This document shows, piece after piece, positions 9,931 through 19,905 of a stretch of DNA of 64,000 bases. Positions within the stretch are counted from its first letter, which is position 1. Each line of letters opens with the position of its first letter. This DNA comes from Bos javanicus (taxonomy: Eukaryota; Chordata; Mammalia; Artiodactyla; Bovidae). The notes under the pieces were generated by a model. The model made no database searches and had not been told where the DNA came from. It worked only from the letters and a program-made list of their open reading frames with translations. The stretch is taken from NCBI RefSeq assembly GCF_032452875.1, contig NC_083880.1:53766829-53830828 (forward strand), read 5' to 3'. Both the position numbers and the translations under genes were made by a program.

Positions 9931-12330
9931 TCCTGCGTTTTTCTTCTCCTTGGAGGTGAGTTTGGATCTGCTGAAGGCAGGTCAGGCTTGGTGCTGTCAC
10001 ACCCCTCATCTTTCTTCTCACATTTTCGACGTGCATTCCCGAACACTATTTTCCTCTAACTTCACTGGTCCTGTCCCGGGCAGCCCTGTGGCTACGGCCA
10101 CAGTGTCCTCTTGTCTGGAAATGCCTCCATCTATTAAAGGGCCTCCTGTGACTCCAGTAGCACAAACAGAGGGAGGCAGATGGGTTGGCAAACAGCCTAA
10201 TGCATCACCTTCAGAGGAATGGGTTAAACCACCTGCTGTGTGTGCCTACTGCATGCCTCACCCTCACTGAGCTGTGGGTCACCTGCAGGGCCCTGAACTC
10301 TCCCTGAACAGGCGAGCACTGAACTCGGCCTGAGAGCTGGGAACCGGACATCTTGGGCCAGGTACCCTGCGGTCGTCAGCAGACAGCGAGAGGAAACAGG
10401 CTCACCCACACCGTGGCAGGAGTTGCCTAGGGCCCTGGATCCCTAAGAGGTGTGCGGCAAACAGCGAGGGCGGTGAGGAGGGAGCAGATAGTCCCTGTCA
10501 AAGGGGAGGGAAGGGAGGAAACTCAGGAAATGAGTCAACAAGGATGGCTCAGGTCATGGGGCACATGCCACACCTGAAGACAGGGACGAGGACCCTGCCC
10601 CTCGTGACAGAGTGACAAGAGAGGCCAGAATCCCCAGCCACAAGTGGGGTTCCCTTTCCACATGTGCCTCCCATGAGAGGCCCGCACCCTGGGCTGATCT
10701 GCGAGGCTCTGGTGAAATTCCTCGTCATGGTGACATATGTAAACAGTGGTTAACCCTGGCAGGCCTCCATGGGAATTGGAGGGAAGGGGCAACCTGAGAT
10801 TTTTGAAAGGGATGGTTCTCTCCTTATAGACTCTCAGCACGTGTCTGAAAAGCGCTCCAACCTCAGAGAAGCCCAGAAGTTTAAGAGCCAAGTCTGTGCC
10901 AAGGGCCCTCTGTGTTCTGCTTGCTCACAGGGGCCTCTTTGCTCTCTCCCCGGGAGAAGCCCTGTTGAGGGAATTCTCCCCCTCACCCACATTCCCTGTG
11001 GTCTGTCACGTGTCCACAGCCCCACACCTGCTCAGGCCTCACACAAGGGCCTTGAGGACACCTGCCCCAGCACCACTCCCTCACAACAGCACTGCCCCCA
11101 GGATGCAGAAGACATTTGCAGGAGGCACACAACACAAGAGCAGAACTATGTCACAAGGATCCATGATTGACGGAGTCCTTCAATCAATCCTTCCTTTTCC
11201 TGGGAATCTTTTGATAGCAAACCACAGTCACTACAGTAAAATGTGACAGTGCTTCTCCTTTGCTGGGAGAAACCAGGGGCCCTCTTGGTCTCCCACTGGG
11301 CCCACATATGTCCCCACCACAGACCAGACCCCTCGTGTACAGACGTGTGGAGTAGAACAAAGACGCAGTCCACCCCGGCTGCCACAGAGGTGGCACTTGA
11401 TGTCCCCCCACCAAGCCCAGACTATGGCAGAGTCCCCAGGCCAAAGGAGGGCCCTGCACACAACAGGGGGTGCCAGCCAGGTGCCCCGTCCAGCAGTCGT
11501 GCTGCCGGCGGACATTCAGCCCATGGAGGCAGCCCCCACGCCTGCACCTGCCCTGCTAGCCACCGTCTCCATCACAGGGTGGGAGGAAGAGCCATCGGAG
11601 ACTTAGAGCGCCAGACACACAGGGACCTCGAGGAGGGCTGACTCTGCCCTCGTATCAGGAGTCGGCAGTGAGGAGGGTTTTCGTTAAGACCCCTTGCTTT
11701 GGGCTAGGAGGTCTCTAGTGAGTTCTGAACCCCGGCTCGCAGACACACAGAGCAAAGGGGCCGCATGGGAGCGTGTGGCAAGGACAGCGGCCTTGGCCGT
11801 GATGTCCCTTCAGGACCACCTGCTCCATGTTGTCCCAGCATCTGACCCCACCCAACTCAGTTTCACAGGATTCTGGCAGACGGACAAGCTCAGAAAAGCC
11901 ACCAGGGCCCATGAGCAGCCTCATCAGAGCTGCAGAGCAGGGCATCTCCCTCCTGGGGCCAGAGTCCCAAAGGACGCCCACGCTCAGGGCCAATCAGGGT
12001 TGGATCAGGCATCCCCAGCACGTGCCACTTTGGCATGCGGACTGTCTAGCTCTGGAAATAGAGACCCTGTGGGCTCACGAGAAACTCCTGTCGAGATGTC
12101 TTCAGGGTCTTCACTAGATTCTATGTCTCTGGTGACTTGCCTCTCATCCAACAAGCAAAGGGGGAGCATCTTTGCTTGGAGGGAGCCCACATCTTGGCTC
12201 TCCCATGCTCTCACGGGTGGGACCAGTCAGACCCTGAGCCCCTGCCTTCCTCTCTCCCCACTCTGTCCCATCCTGGCTGAGCCCACCTCTCCCCCCAGGC
12301 TTGACAGGCTCTTCTTCCCACTGCCAATTA
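9931..12330. other. Anonymous sequence with chance ORFs
   Basis: GC-rich, with no recognisable exon, repeat or RNA gene. A 270-codon ORF spans 11694-12506, but its C-terminal part runs into the tRNA-Glu SINE at 12341 and its composition (Ser/Pro/Leu/Arg) is typical of chance GC-rich frames. Confidence 0.5.
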
Positions 12331-12340
12331 AAGTGTCCTC

Positions 12341-12664
12341 AGGGACATCCCTGGTGGTCCAGGGGTTAAGGATGTACCATGCAGTGCAGGGGACACAGGT
12401 TCAATCCATGGTCAGGGAACTAAGATTGCACATGCCACAGAGCAACTCAGCCGGCTCAGCCAGCACGCCACAACTAGGGTCCATGCACCAGAGCAGATCC
12501 CTGTGACACAACAGGACCCCTCGTGCTGCGACTGGGACCGGACACAACCAACCCCAGAGCAGATCCCTGTGACACAACAGGACCCTTCGTGCTGCGCCTG
12601 AGACCTGACACAACCAACCAAGCAATCAACAAATAGTTAACAAAAAAATCTTTTTTTCATAAAC
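12341..12664 (+). mobile_element. tRNA-Glu-derived SINE with internal 66-bp duplication and target-site duplication
   Basis: It begins with a diverged GGACATCCCTGGTGGTCC head, followed by 'aggttcaatccatgg' (B-box) and 'cagggaactaagat', and ends in an A-rich tail near 12640. A 10-bp target-site duplication (AAGTGTCCTC) flanks it at 12331-12340 and 12665-12674. Inside, a 66-bp segment occurs twice in tandem (12490-12555 and 12556-12621) with few differences, lengthening the copy relative to the family. Confidence 0.85.
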
Positions 12665-13195
12665 AAGTGTCCTCGGAGTAGCAACCAAAGCCTGTCTTCC
12701 TCTCAAATGTTTGCTCATCCCCCTAATTGGCCCTTCCCTGGGGCTTCTCAACTCTTCAACAAGCTTGAGGCATCCACATTCACAGAGCTCAATCTGTCTG
12801 GATTCCACACCCCAGACCCCGGGCTCCACATCTCCACACCCTTCACAGTCCGATCTCTTAAGTGACCCCCGGCGATCTGACTCTGGCCCCACTCCCCACG
12901 CCAGCTCACAGCCCTCCACCAAAGCAGCACCCTTGGAAGGTCTCCGTAAAGTCCTGGTCACCTGCCCATCCTGCGCCCACACCCAGTTCCTCCTTCCTCC
13001 CCCGGGGTGCCCCCGCCCCATCCCCAGCCTCTCCTCCCTCTGCTTGGCTGGCCACCTATCACCTCCCCCTCTGACTCCTCCCCTCCCTGCTCTCAGTCTT
13101 TGGCTCCTAGTCCTGGCCCAGAATTCTGCCTGTTATTTTCTGAATTTCACCACTATCTGACCACTTTTGGCCTCTCAGGCTGTTTCATTTGTGTC
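12665..13195. other. Pyrimidine-rich anonymous sequence
   Basis: C/T-biased on the plus strand (many CTCC and CCCC words). No exon, RNA gene or recognisable repeat apart from the second copy of the SINE target-site duplication at its left edge. Confidence 0.45.
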
Positions 13196-13196
13196 C

Positions 13197-13566
13197 AAAA
13201 ATTGATAAGCTAATTCTAAAATTGATATGGCAGATGACGGGACATAGAAAAGCCAGAATAATAAAGTTGGACCCAACTCATATCATATGTAGAAATTCAC
13301 ATAATAGATCAGAGATCTAAACATCCCAGTTAATACTCTTGGAAAGCACAGGAGTAAATCTTCCTGACTTTGCGTCAGGAGTGGTTTCTTTACTACAACA
13401 CAGAAATCACAAGCAACAAAAGAAAAAAATGTATGAGCTGGACATGATCAAAGTTTAACACTTTTGGAAGTCAAATAATACTATCAATCAAGTGAAGAGA
13501 GGACCCACAAACAGGGAGAGAACATTTGCCGATCACATACCTGATGAGGGACTTTTATCGAGTAGG
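13197..13566 (+). mobile_element. L1 LINE fragment (ORF2 3' part), left of BovB insertion
   Basis: The sequence follows L1 ORF2 near its 3' end: 'ttgataagctaattctaaaa', 'aaagttggaccca', 'cacaagcaacaaaag' changed to 'cacaagcaacaaaag'-like words, and 'cctgatgagggact'. It is degenerate, with internal deletions and stops. The L1 is interrupted by a BovB LINE and resumes at about 15601. Confidence 0.8.
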
Positions 13567-15600
13567 GGAAGCCACTAGGCCATTCAGGTACGACCTAAAT
13601 CAAATCCCTTATGATTATACAGTGGAGGTGACAAATAGATTAGACCTAGTAGACAGAGTGCTTGAAGAACTCTGGACAGAGGTTCATAACATTGTATAGG
13701 AGGTAGTGATCAAAACCATCCCCCAAAAAAGAAATGCAAGAAGGCAAAGCGGTTGTCTGACAAGGCTTTACAAATAGCTGAGGAAAGAAGAGAAACAAAA
13801 GGCAAAGGAGAAAGGGAAAGATTCACCCAACTGAATGCAGAGTTCCAGAGAATGGCTAGGAGGGATAAGAAGGCCTTCTTAAATGAACAATGCAAAGAAA
13901 TAGAGGGAAACAATAGAATGGGAAAGAATAAAGATCTCCTCAAGAAAAGTGGAGGTATCAAGGGAACATTTCATGCCAGCATGGGCATGATAAAAGACAG
14001 AAACTGCAAGGACCTAACAGAAATAAAAGAGATTAAGAAGAGGTGGTAAGAATACACAGAAGAACTATACAAGAAAGGTCTTAATGAACCAAACAACCAT
14101 GATGGTGTGGTCACTCACCTAGAGCCAGACATCCTGGGGTGTGAAGTCAAGTGGGCCTTAGGAAGCATTACTACAAACAAAGCCAGTGGAAGCGATGGAA
14201 TTCCAACTGAGCTATTTCAAATCCTAGATGATGCTGTGAAAGTGCTGTACTCAATATGTCAGCAAATTTGAAAACTCAGCAGTGGCCACAGGACTGGAAA
14301 AGGTCAGTTCTCATTCTAATCCCAAAGAAGGGCAATGCCAAAGAATGTTCAAACTAGTGTACAATTGCACTCATTTCACACGCTAGCAAGGTAATGCTCA
14401 AAATACTTCAAGCTAGGTTTCAACAGTATGTGATCCAAGAACTTCCACATGTACAAGCTGGGTTTAGAAAAGGCAGAGAAACCAGAGATCAAATTGCTAA
14501 CATTCATTGGATCATAAAGAAAGCAAGGGGATTCCAGAAAAACATCTACTTCTGCTTCATTGACTATGTTAACTGTGGAAAATTCTTAAAGAGGTGGGAA
14601 TATCAGACCACCTTACTTGTCTCCTGAGAAACCTATATGTGGGTCAAGAAGCAACAGAGTTGGGCATGGAACAACTGACTGGTTCAAAATTGAGAAAGGA
14701 GTACCACAAGGCTGCATATTGTCACCCTGCTTATTTAACTTCTGTGCAGAGTACATCATGCAAAATGCTGGGCTGGATGAATCACAAACTAGAATCAAGA
14801 TTGCCAGGAGAAATATCAACAATCTCAGATATACAGATGATATAACTTTAATGGCAGAAAGTGAAGAGGAAATATAGAGCCTCTTGATAAGGGTGAAAGA
14901 GGAGAGTGAAAAAGCTGGCTTAAAATTCAACATTCAAAAAACGAAGATCATGACATCCAGTCCCATCACTTCCTGGCAAATAGAAGGGGAAAAAAGTGGA
15001 AGCAGTGACAGATCTTGGGCTCTGAAATCACTGTGGATGGTGACTGCAGCCACAAAATTAAAAGACATTTGTTCCTTGGACAGAAAGCTGTGACAAACTT
15101 AGACAGCGTATTAAAAAGCAGAGACATCGCCTTGCCAACAAAGCTCCGCATAGTCAAAGCTATGGTTTCTCCAGTAGTCATGTACAAATGTGAGAGTTGG
15201 ACCATAAAGAAGGTTGAGTACTGAAGAATTTATACTTTTGATTGTGGTGCTGGAGAAGACTCTTGAGAGTCCCTTGGATGGCTAGGAGACCAAACCAGTC
15301 AATCCTAAAGGAAATCAGACCTGAATATTCATTGGAAGGATTGATGCTGAAGCTGAAGCTCTATACTTTGGCCACCTGCTGGGAAGAGCCAATTCATTGG
15401 GAAAGACCCTGATGCTGGGAAAGATTGAGGGCAGGAGGAGAAGGGGACAACAGAGGATTAAATGGTTAGATAGCATCACCAACCCAATGGACATGAATTT
15501 GAGAAAACTCTTGGAGGTAGTGGAGGACACAGGAGACTGGTATGCTACAGTCTATGGGGTCACAAAGAGTCGGACATGACTTGGTGACCGAACAACAATA
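13567..15600 (+). mobile_element. BovB (RTE-clade) LINE, 5'-truncated, decayed
   Basis: About 2 kb of BovB, ending in the typical 'cacaaagagtcggacatgac' 3' terminus. Frames across it read as reverse transcriptase with several frameshifts. Recognisable pieces are HVQAGFRKGRETRDQI near 14455, FIDY near 14560 (the following segment with the catalytic FDxV region is deleted), GVPQGCILSPCLFNF near 14700, and YTDDITLMAESEEE near 14830, equivalent to the YADD active site but with Thr for Ala. It lacks the apurinic-endonuclease N-terminus and cannot be active. BovB is known for horizontal spread into ruminants. It is inserted in an older L1. Confidence 0.92.
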
Positions 15601-15676
15601 AGAAATTTAGAGTACAGAAAGAACTCATACTACTCCAGAATAAAACAAATTAACCTAATTTTAAAGTGGGCAAAGG
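15601..15676 (+). mobile_element. L1 LINE fragment between BovB and a SINE
   Basis: This continues the L1 interrupted at 13566: 'gaaagaactcatac' and 'aaagtgggcaaagg' match the L1 stretch that normally follows 'agggacttatatcc'. Its right end is cut by a tRNA-Glu SINE insertion. Confidence 0.75.
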
Positions 15677-15761
15677 GGAATTCTCTGGAAGGCCAATGGT
15701 TAGGACTTGGCACTTTCTGGGGAACTAAGATCCCTCAAGCCATTGGGTGTGGCCGAAAAAC
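15677..15761 (+). mobile_element. Short tRNA-Glu SINE nested in L1
   Basis: The 85-bp copy reads 'ggaattctctgg', 'ccaatggttaggactt', 'ggggaactaagatccctcaagcc' and 'gtggccgaaaaac', the cetartiodactyl tRNA-Glu SINE signature. It is flanked by 14-bp L1 target-site duplications, AAAGTGGGCAAAGG at 15663-15676 and AAAGTGAGCAAAGG at 15762-15775, with one mismatch. Confidence 0.85.
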
Positions 15762-16345
15762 AAAGTGAGCAAAGGATTCGAACAGTCACTCATCCAAAGA
15801 CAACATATAAATGGTCAATAAAAGCTGCTCATCATCTAGTCATCAGGGAAACGTAAGTCAAAACCACAACATGATCTTACTGCACACCCACTAAAATGGC
15901 TATGATGGAAAAAAAAAAACCAGACAATAAGTATTGGGCAGGATGTGGAGACACTGGAGCCCATGTACCCTGCTGGCAGGAGGACAGAGTGGCACTGCTA
16001 ATTTGGAAAGCAGTCTGGTGGTCCATCAATGTATTAAACATAGACTTACCACAGAATCCAGCAATTCTACTCCCAGATACAGATCCAAGAGAAATGAAAA
16101 TACATGTCCACACAAAGCCCTGTACACAACTCTTCATCACAGGTTTATTTACGCTAGCCAAAAAAAAGGAAGCAACCCAAATGTCCATTGATTGCTGAAT
16201 GGACAATGTAAAATATGACCAAATGGTATTTAGCAATAAAAAGCGGGTGAAACTCAACACCATCAGGCTCAGTGGAAGAAATCAGAGAAAACGATCACAT
16301 ATTGTACCGTTCCTCAGTTACAGAATGTCCCGAAATGGCAAACCC
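15762..16345 (+). mobile_element. L1 LINE fragment (ORF2 end and 3' UTR)
   Basis: This third piece of the same L1 carries words such as 'aaaccacaacatgatctta', 'cccactaaaatggctatgat', 'tattgggcaggatgtggag' and 'cccaaatgtccattgattg', which lie at the end of ORF2 and in the 3' UTR of old mammalian L1s. The three L1 pieces are collinear and on the same strand, so the nested insertions came later. Confidence 0.85.
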
Positions 16346-16880
16346 ATAGAAACAGAAATTAGATTAGTGGTGCGGAGTCTCGGGGGAGGGGCAGTGAGCC
16401 TCGCTCCCCACCTCCCACCCACTGCCCGCCCCCGGAGACTCTCGTAAGGGAAGAAGGTCTGGTAGGTTGCCTTTAGTTCTCCCAGCCTGGCTTCTGTGAG
16501 CCTGTGATCTGGGGCCCACCAGGAGAGCCAGTTGCAGCCTAGGTAGGGCTGCATCCAGGGGTATAGCCAGAGGATGTGGAACGGGCCATTGGGGGCAGGG
16601 AGAGGCATCTCAGACCCCACCCCACCCCACAACCACTTCTGCACAGCAGCTGCACCAGGGCCCAGAGCACCACACGCATTCCCCCTCCACCACATCAGGA
16701 CCTCCTCCCACGACGAGCCAACCAGGCAGACAGGCCCTGTGTCCCACCTGTGTGTCTGGCCTGGAGAGGCCAGCCTCCTCAGCTCTCACCAGGTCTCAGG
16801 CACCCTTGGAAGCTCATCACCCCGCCCTAAAGCCGTGCAGTGACCACACCCACGGAAAGTCTGGGCCCTGAAATCCGGTA

Positions 16881-17422
16881 CAGTTGTCCCCATGTCTGCA
16901 GGGTCTGCATCCGTAGAGTCAACCAACATGGATGGAAAACACTCCCTCCAAAATTCCAGAGAGTTCCAAAAAGAATACTTGGTTTGCGACAATTTGCACA
17001 GCATTTACATTGTGCTGTGCTGTGCTGTGCTGTGCTTAGTCGCTCAGTCATGTCCGACTCTTTTTGACCCCATGGACTGTAGCCCGCCAGGCTCCTCTGT
17101 CTATGGGAATTCTCCAGGCAAGAATACTGGAGTGGATTTCCATGCCCTCTTCCAGGGCATCTTCCCAACCCAGGGATCAAATCCAGGTCTCCCGCATCAC
17201 AGACAGGTTCTTTACCACCTGAACTACTAGGGAAGCCCACGTTTACATTGTAGTAGGTGTTATTAGTAACCTAGAGATAAACGGTCTGAAATCTAAGGAC
17301 AATGTATGTAGGTTACAGGAAATACTCCAGCATTCCATACAAGGGACTGGAGCATCCATGGACTTTGGAATCCTGGATAGGTGGTCCCGGACCCAATCCC
17401 CCGTAGAGTCCCAAGGACAACT
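16881..17422 (-). mobile_element. MER2-like Tigger (TcMar) DNA transposon, split by a Bov-tA
   Basis: Short terminal inverted repeats are visible: CAGTTGTCC at 16881 and GGACAACT ending at 17422, with TA just left of the element. Inner words 'gagtcaaccaacatggatgg', 'tttacattgtagtaggtgtt', 'aacctagagataaac' and 'acccaatcccccgtagagtc' follow the MER2-type non-autonomous Tigger1 relatives in reverse orientation. A Bov-tA SINE interrupts it at 17014-17241. No transposase is encoded. Confidence 0.75.
17014..17241 (-). mobile_element. Bov-tA SINE inserted in the Tigger element
   Basis: On the minus strand it starts with the tRNA-Glu head 'gggcttccctagtagttcag', passes 'gggttggg'-type words, and ends in the Bov-A body ('ggcgggctacagtccatgg', 'gagtcggacatgactgagcg') followed by a pentanucleotide tail of about four GCACA units (plus strand TGTGC) at 17013-17036. 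A 10-bp target-site duplication TTTACATTGT lies at 17004-17013 and 17242-17251. Confidence 0.92.
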
Positions 17423-18120
17423 AAATAAACACAGCTCCCACTCAAAAGGAAAAATTCTCTCCTACTTTCATCTCAACCCAACAGAGTAAAAACCTTCCCA
17501 GACTGTCTCAAAAGCATGCTTCCCACTGGACACTAAGAAAATTAGCAAGGGACAGGAAAATTATCTACAAGAAAAGCAAAGCTTGTATGAGAAATAATCT
17601 GGTGTGTGTGATTGCCCTAGCAATGAAAATAAATGAATAAAGATGATTCTCAGCATCACGCAGGCAACTGGCAGCAGCAGAAGATTCTGGTCCTGAGGCT
17701 GTGAGTCCTGCTGGGTCTGTCCTGCCCCACATCCCATAAACCTACGGTCCCAGACAAATGGGGTCCCTGAAGGCCCGGCCTGGAGTGGAGTGTAGGGTGT
17801 CCTTCAAGAGCGAGTGTCAGAGCCTACAGACGGGGCAAGTGCATATGGAAGGGTAAGGAGCGGCCCAGCACAGAAACTAGGCTGATCAAATAATAAGCAT
17901 ATTAAGGAGCCTGATTTCTCACAGCGGTGAAGAAGGAGTTACACATGTGGAGAGGGAGAAATCTAGAATGTATCCTGGGGGGAACTGGAGTCAGAGCTGT
18001 CAGGATGAACCTGTGGTTTTCAAGAAAATCTAGGTGTGTGTGCATGTCACACACACGTGCATTGCAAGTCTGGGAGCGCGTCCACACTAGGTCCAGGGGT
18101 GGCTCCAGGCTCAGGTCTGG
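17423..18120. other. Anonymous sequence
   Basis: AT-richer than average at 17430-17640, with no repeat family, exon or RNA gene that I can name. It may include an old MIR- or L1-type remnant. Confidence 0.4.
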
Positions 18121-18230
18121 GAGAGCTCAGAGCATCACGTGCACGTCAGAAGGACACGGTTGCCAGCACTGAACAGAGAGCTCAGAGCATCACGTGCACG
18201 TCAGAAGGACACGGTTGCCAGCACTGAACA
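18121..18230. repeat. Perfect 55-bp tandem duplication
   Basis: The unit beginning GAGAGCTCAGAGCATCACGT and ending ACTGAACA occurs at 18121-18175 and again at 18176-18230 without a difference. Each copy holds the palindromic CACGTGCACGTC stretch. The identity suggests a recent event, or an assembly duplication. Confidence 0.95.
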
Positions 18231-18353
18231 ATCTTAGCATCAAAGTAATGATTATAATCCACTGGATAAAATAAATCGTCGGTCCATTCAGACATCAATA
18301 AAAATGAATAAATTGGTGGTTTGAGGAAGAATTCGGCATTTCCCCCTAAAATA

Positions 18354-18439
18354 ACTGGGTTGGCCAAAGAGTTTGCTTGGGTTTTCCGTAAGGTATTAGG
18401 GTTAGTGGAAAAACTCAAATGAACTTTTGGCCAACCCAA
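18354..18439. mobile_element. Mariner-type MITE hairpin, possible miRNA precursor
   Basis: The left arm TGGGTTGGCCAAAGAGTTTG pairs with the right arm ending CTTTTGGCCAACCCA across 18356-18438, leaving a short loop near 18392-18402. It is flanked by TA on both sides (18352-18353 and 18440-18441). This is the compact palindromic form of bovine mariner-derived elements. Several ruminant microRNAs of the mir-2284/2285 group are thought to come from such hairpins. The mature-like 3' arm here is AAAAACTCAAATGAACTTTT. Expression is not shown by sequence. Confidence 0.8.
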
Positions 18440-18779
18440 TATTTATTCATCGCAAAGGGGAAAGTGTTGTTGCAGCTAGAGACACTGGGATGGCAACACC
18501 CAAACCAAGGAAAGAGCTACAGTGGGTGTCGCCAAGACAAGTCTTATCTGACCAAGACCAACACACCACGTGGTCCTGAGCCCACTGTTGAGACGCTGTC
18601 GAGGACCAGACGACCCAAGTAATGGATGGTTCTAGAGAAGAAGTTCTCTAGAACTTCTTCGTTGGAAACCCCTCTGGGTGAAGAGCACAGATTGGTAGAT
18701 ATACCTCCAGTGGGTCAGAAAAAAACTGTTTCGTATCTGAAAAGTTTCTGTGAATTTGAGATTGTTTCAAAAAACATTT

Positions 18780-18943
18780 GGGACTTCCCTGGTGGTCCAG
18801 CAGCTAAGACTCCGAGCTCCCAAGTTAAGGGGCTCAGGTTCGATCCCTGATGAGGGAACTAGACCCCACGTGCCACAACTAAAGATCCCATTTGCTGCAA
18901 TTAAGACTCGGCACAGGTAAATAAATAAATATTTTTTAAAATA
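18780..18943 (+). mobile_element. tRNA-Glu-derived SINE
   Basis: Head GGGACTTCCCTGGTGGTCCA, B-box 'ggttcgatccctgatg', then 'gaactagaccccacgtgcc', ending in an AAATAAATAAAT-rich tail at about 18918-18943. Same family as the copies at 4463, 12341 and 41663. Confidence 0.9.
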
Positions 18944-19639
18944 GCATGGCTGGGGGTGAGATTTCAGTAACAGACAGTCAGTGGAGGCATCTGTGATGAG
19001 AGCTTGAAGCTGAGCCCCAGGGTCTCCTCAGGGCCCTCCTGCTTCCCAGGTCCCAGGACTGTTCCTAGAAGACAGCAAGGCTGAAAAGTCCTGGGTCAGG
19101 GCTGGCTTCCCAGCACCTGCTGGAGAGCCGGGGACAGCCAGGGCAGGGCAGGCCCTCGGGGGAATCTGACAAGCCTGGAAATCCAAAGGGGAGTGGCACT
19201 CTTGCCCTGGACACTGCGGGTCCTGGGCGGGAACAGGCGGGTGGGGTGCTTGGCGCCCCCGGAAACGCTGAGCTGGGTGGCCCCTCCCCCTCTCTGCTCC
19301 AGGCCTGTCTGTGACCTGGTTTCCAGGGTCTGGAGGCAGCCCTGGAGTACCACCCATCAGATCAGCTTTTGGCAGGAAATGCAAACAGGACTGACGGGGA
19401 AATGAGGGCAAGTTTTGCTTTTTCTTTCTTCTTTTTTCTTTTTTTTGCTGGAATTCAGAGAGAAGTAAAATGAAGACTTGCTGAGTGGAGCAAAGACAGA
19501 CCTGCTTTTGCTGAGTTTAGGTGAAAATGAGAGGAGAGAAGTGGGGGCAGGGGAGTCGGCAGTTCCATCGCTCTGCACGTTTCTCATTATTTTGCTTCTA
19601 AATCAGCCTCGCTGGTGCTTTCTCTATTCAATAAAAGCC
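18944..19639. other. Anonymous sequence
   Basis: No exon or repeat recognised. A T-rich/CT-rich stretch with TTTTTTCTTTTTTTT lies near 19420-19446. Confidence 0.45.
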
Positions 19640-19905
19640 AAACGCAAGCCACGTCCCCTAATCTCTCCAACAGCAGCTCACTGCTGAGAAAATAATATAG
19701 ATGTAACTTCCAGCATCGTACACTTTCTTTTCCATTTATATGCAAATAGTGACCTTTCACCCAGGCTGTCTCAAAGAAGTGTTTCCTTAAAAATGCAAAT
19801 AGCATGTTGCAGGCTGACTGTGGCTGAGTCTTTCTTATATGATTATTATTATTTCTTTTAAACTTACCCACGCTGTAAAAACAACAGCTAAACAGCCGGG
19901 CAGTA
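19640..19905. promoter_or_regulatory. Candidate conserved element with paired POU octamers
   Basis: This AT-rich, repeat-free block contains two perfect octamers ATGCAAAT at 19740-19747 and 19793-19800, 53 bp apart, or about five DNA turns. Both are in the same orientation and both are followed by AG. Nearby are ATTATTATTATTTC and AACAACAGC words. POU-III factors such as BRN1/BRN2 and OCT6 bind this motif in neural progenitors. An enhancer role is inference. Confidence 0.5.

Noticed and set aside
12342..12362. CTCF-like 'ccctggtggtcc' words in SINE heads (also 18786, 41670)
   Set aside because: Part of the tRNA-Glu SINE consensus, and the rest of the CTCF core is absent.
11694..12506. 270-codon plus-strand ORF
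   Set aside because: Its end is read through a tRNA-Glu SINE, composition is chance-like, no domain or splice context.
13753..15579. Several ORFs with reverse-transcriptase-like sequence
   Set aside because: They are pieces of one decayed BovB LINE, not host genes.
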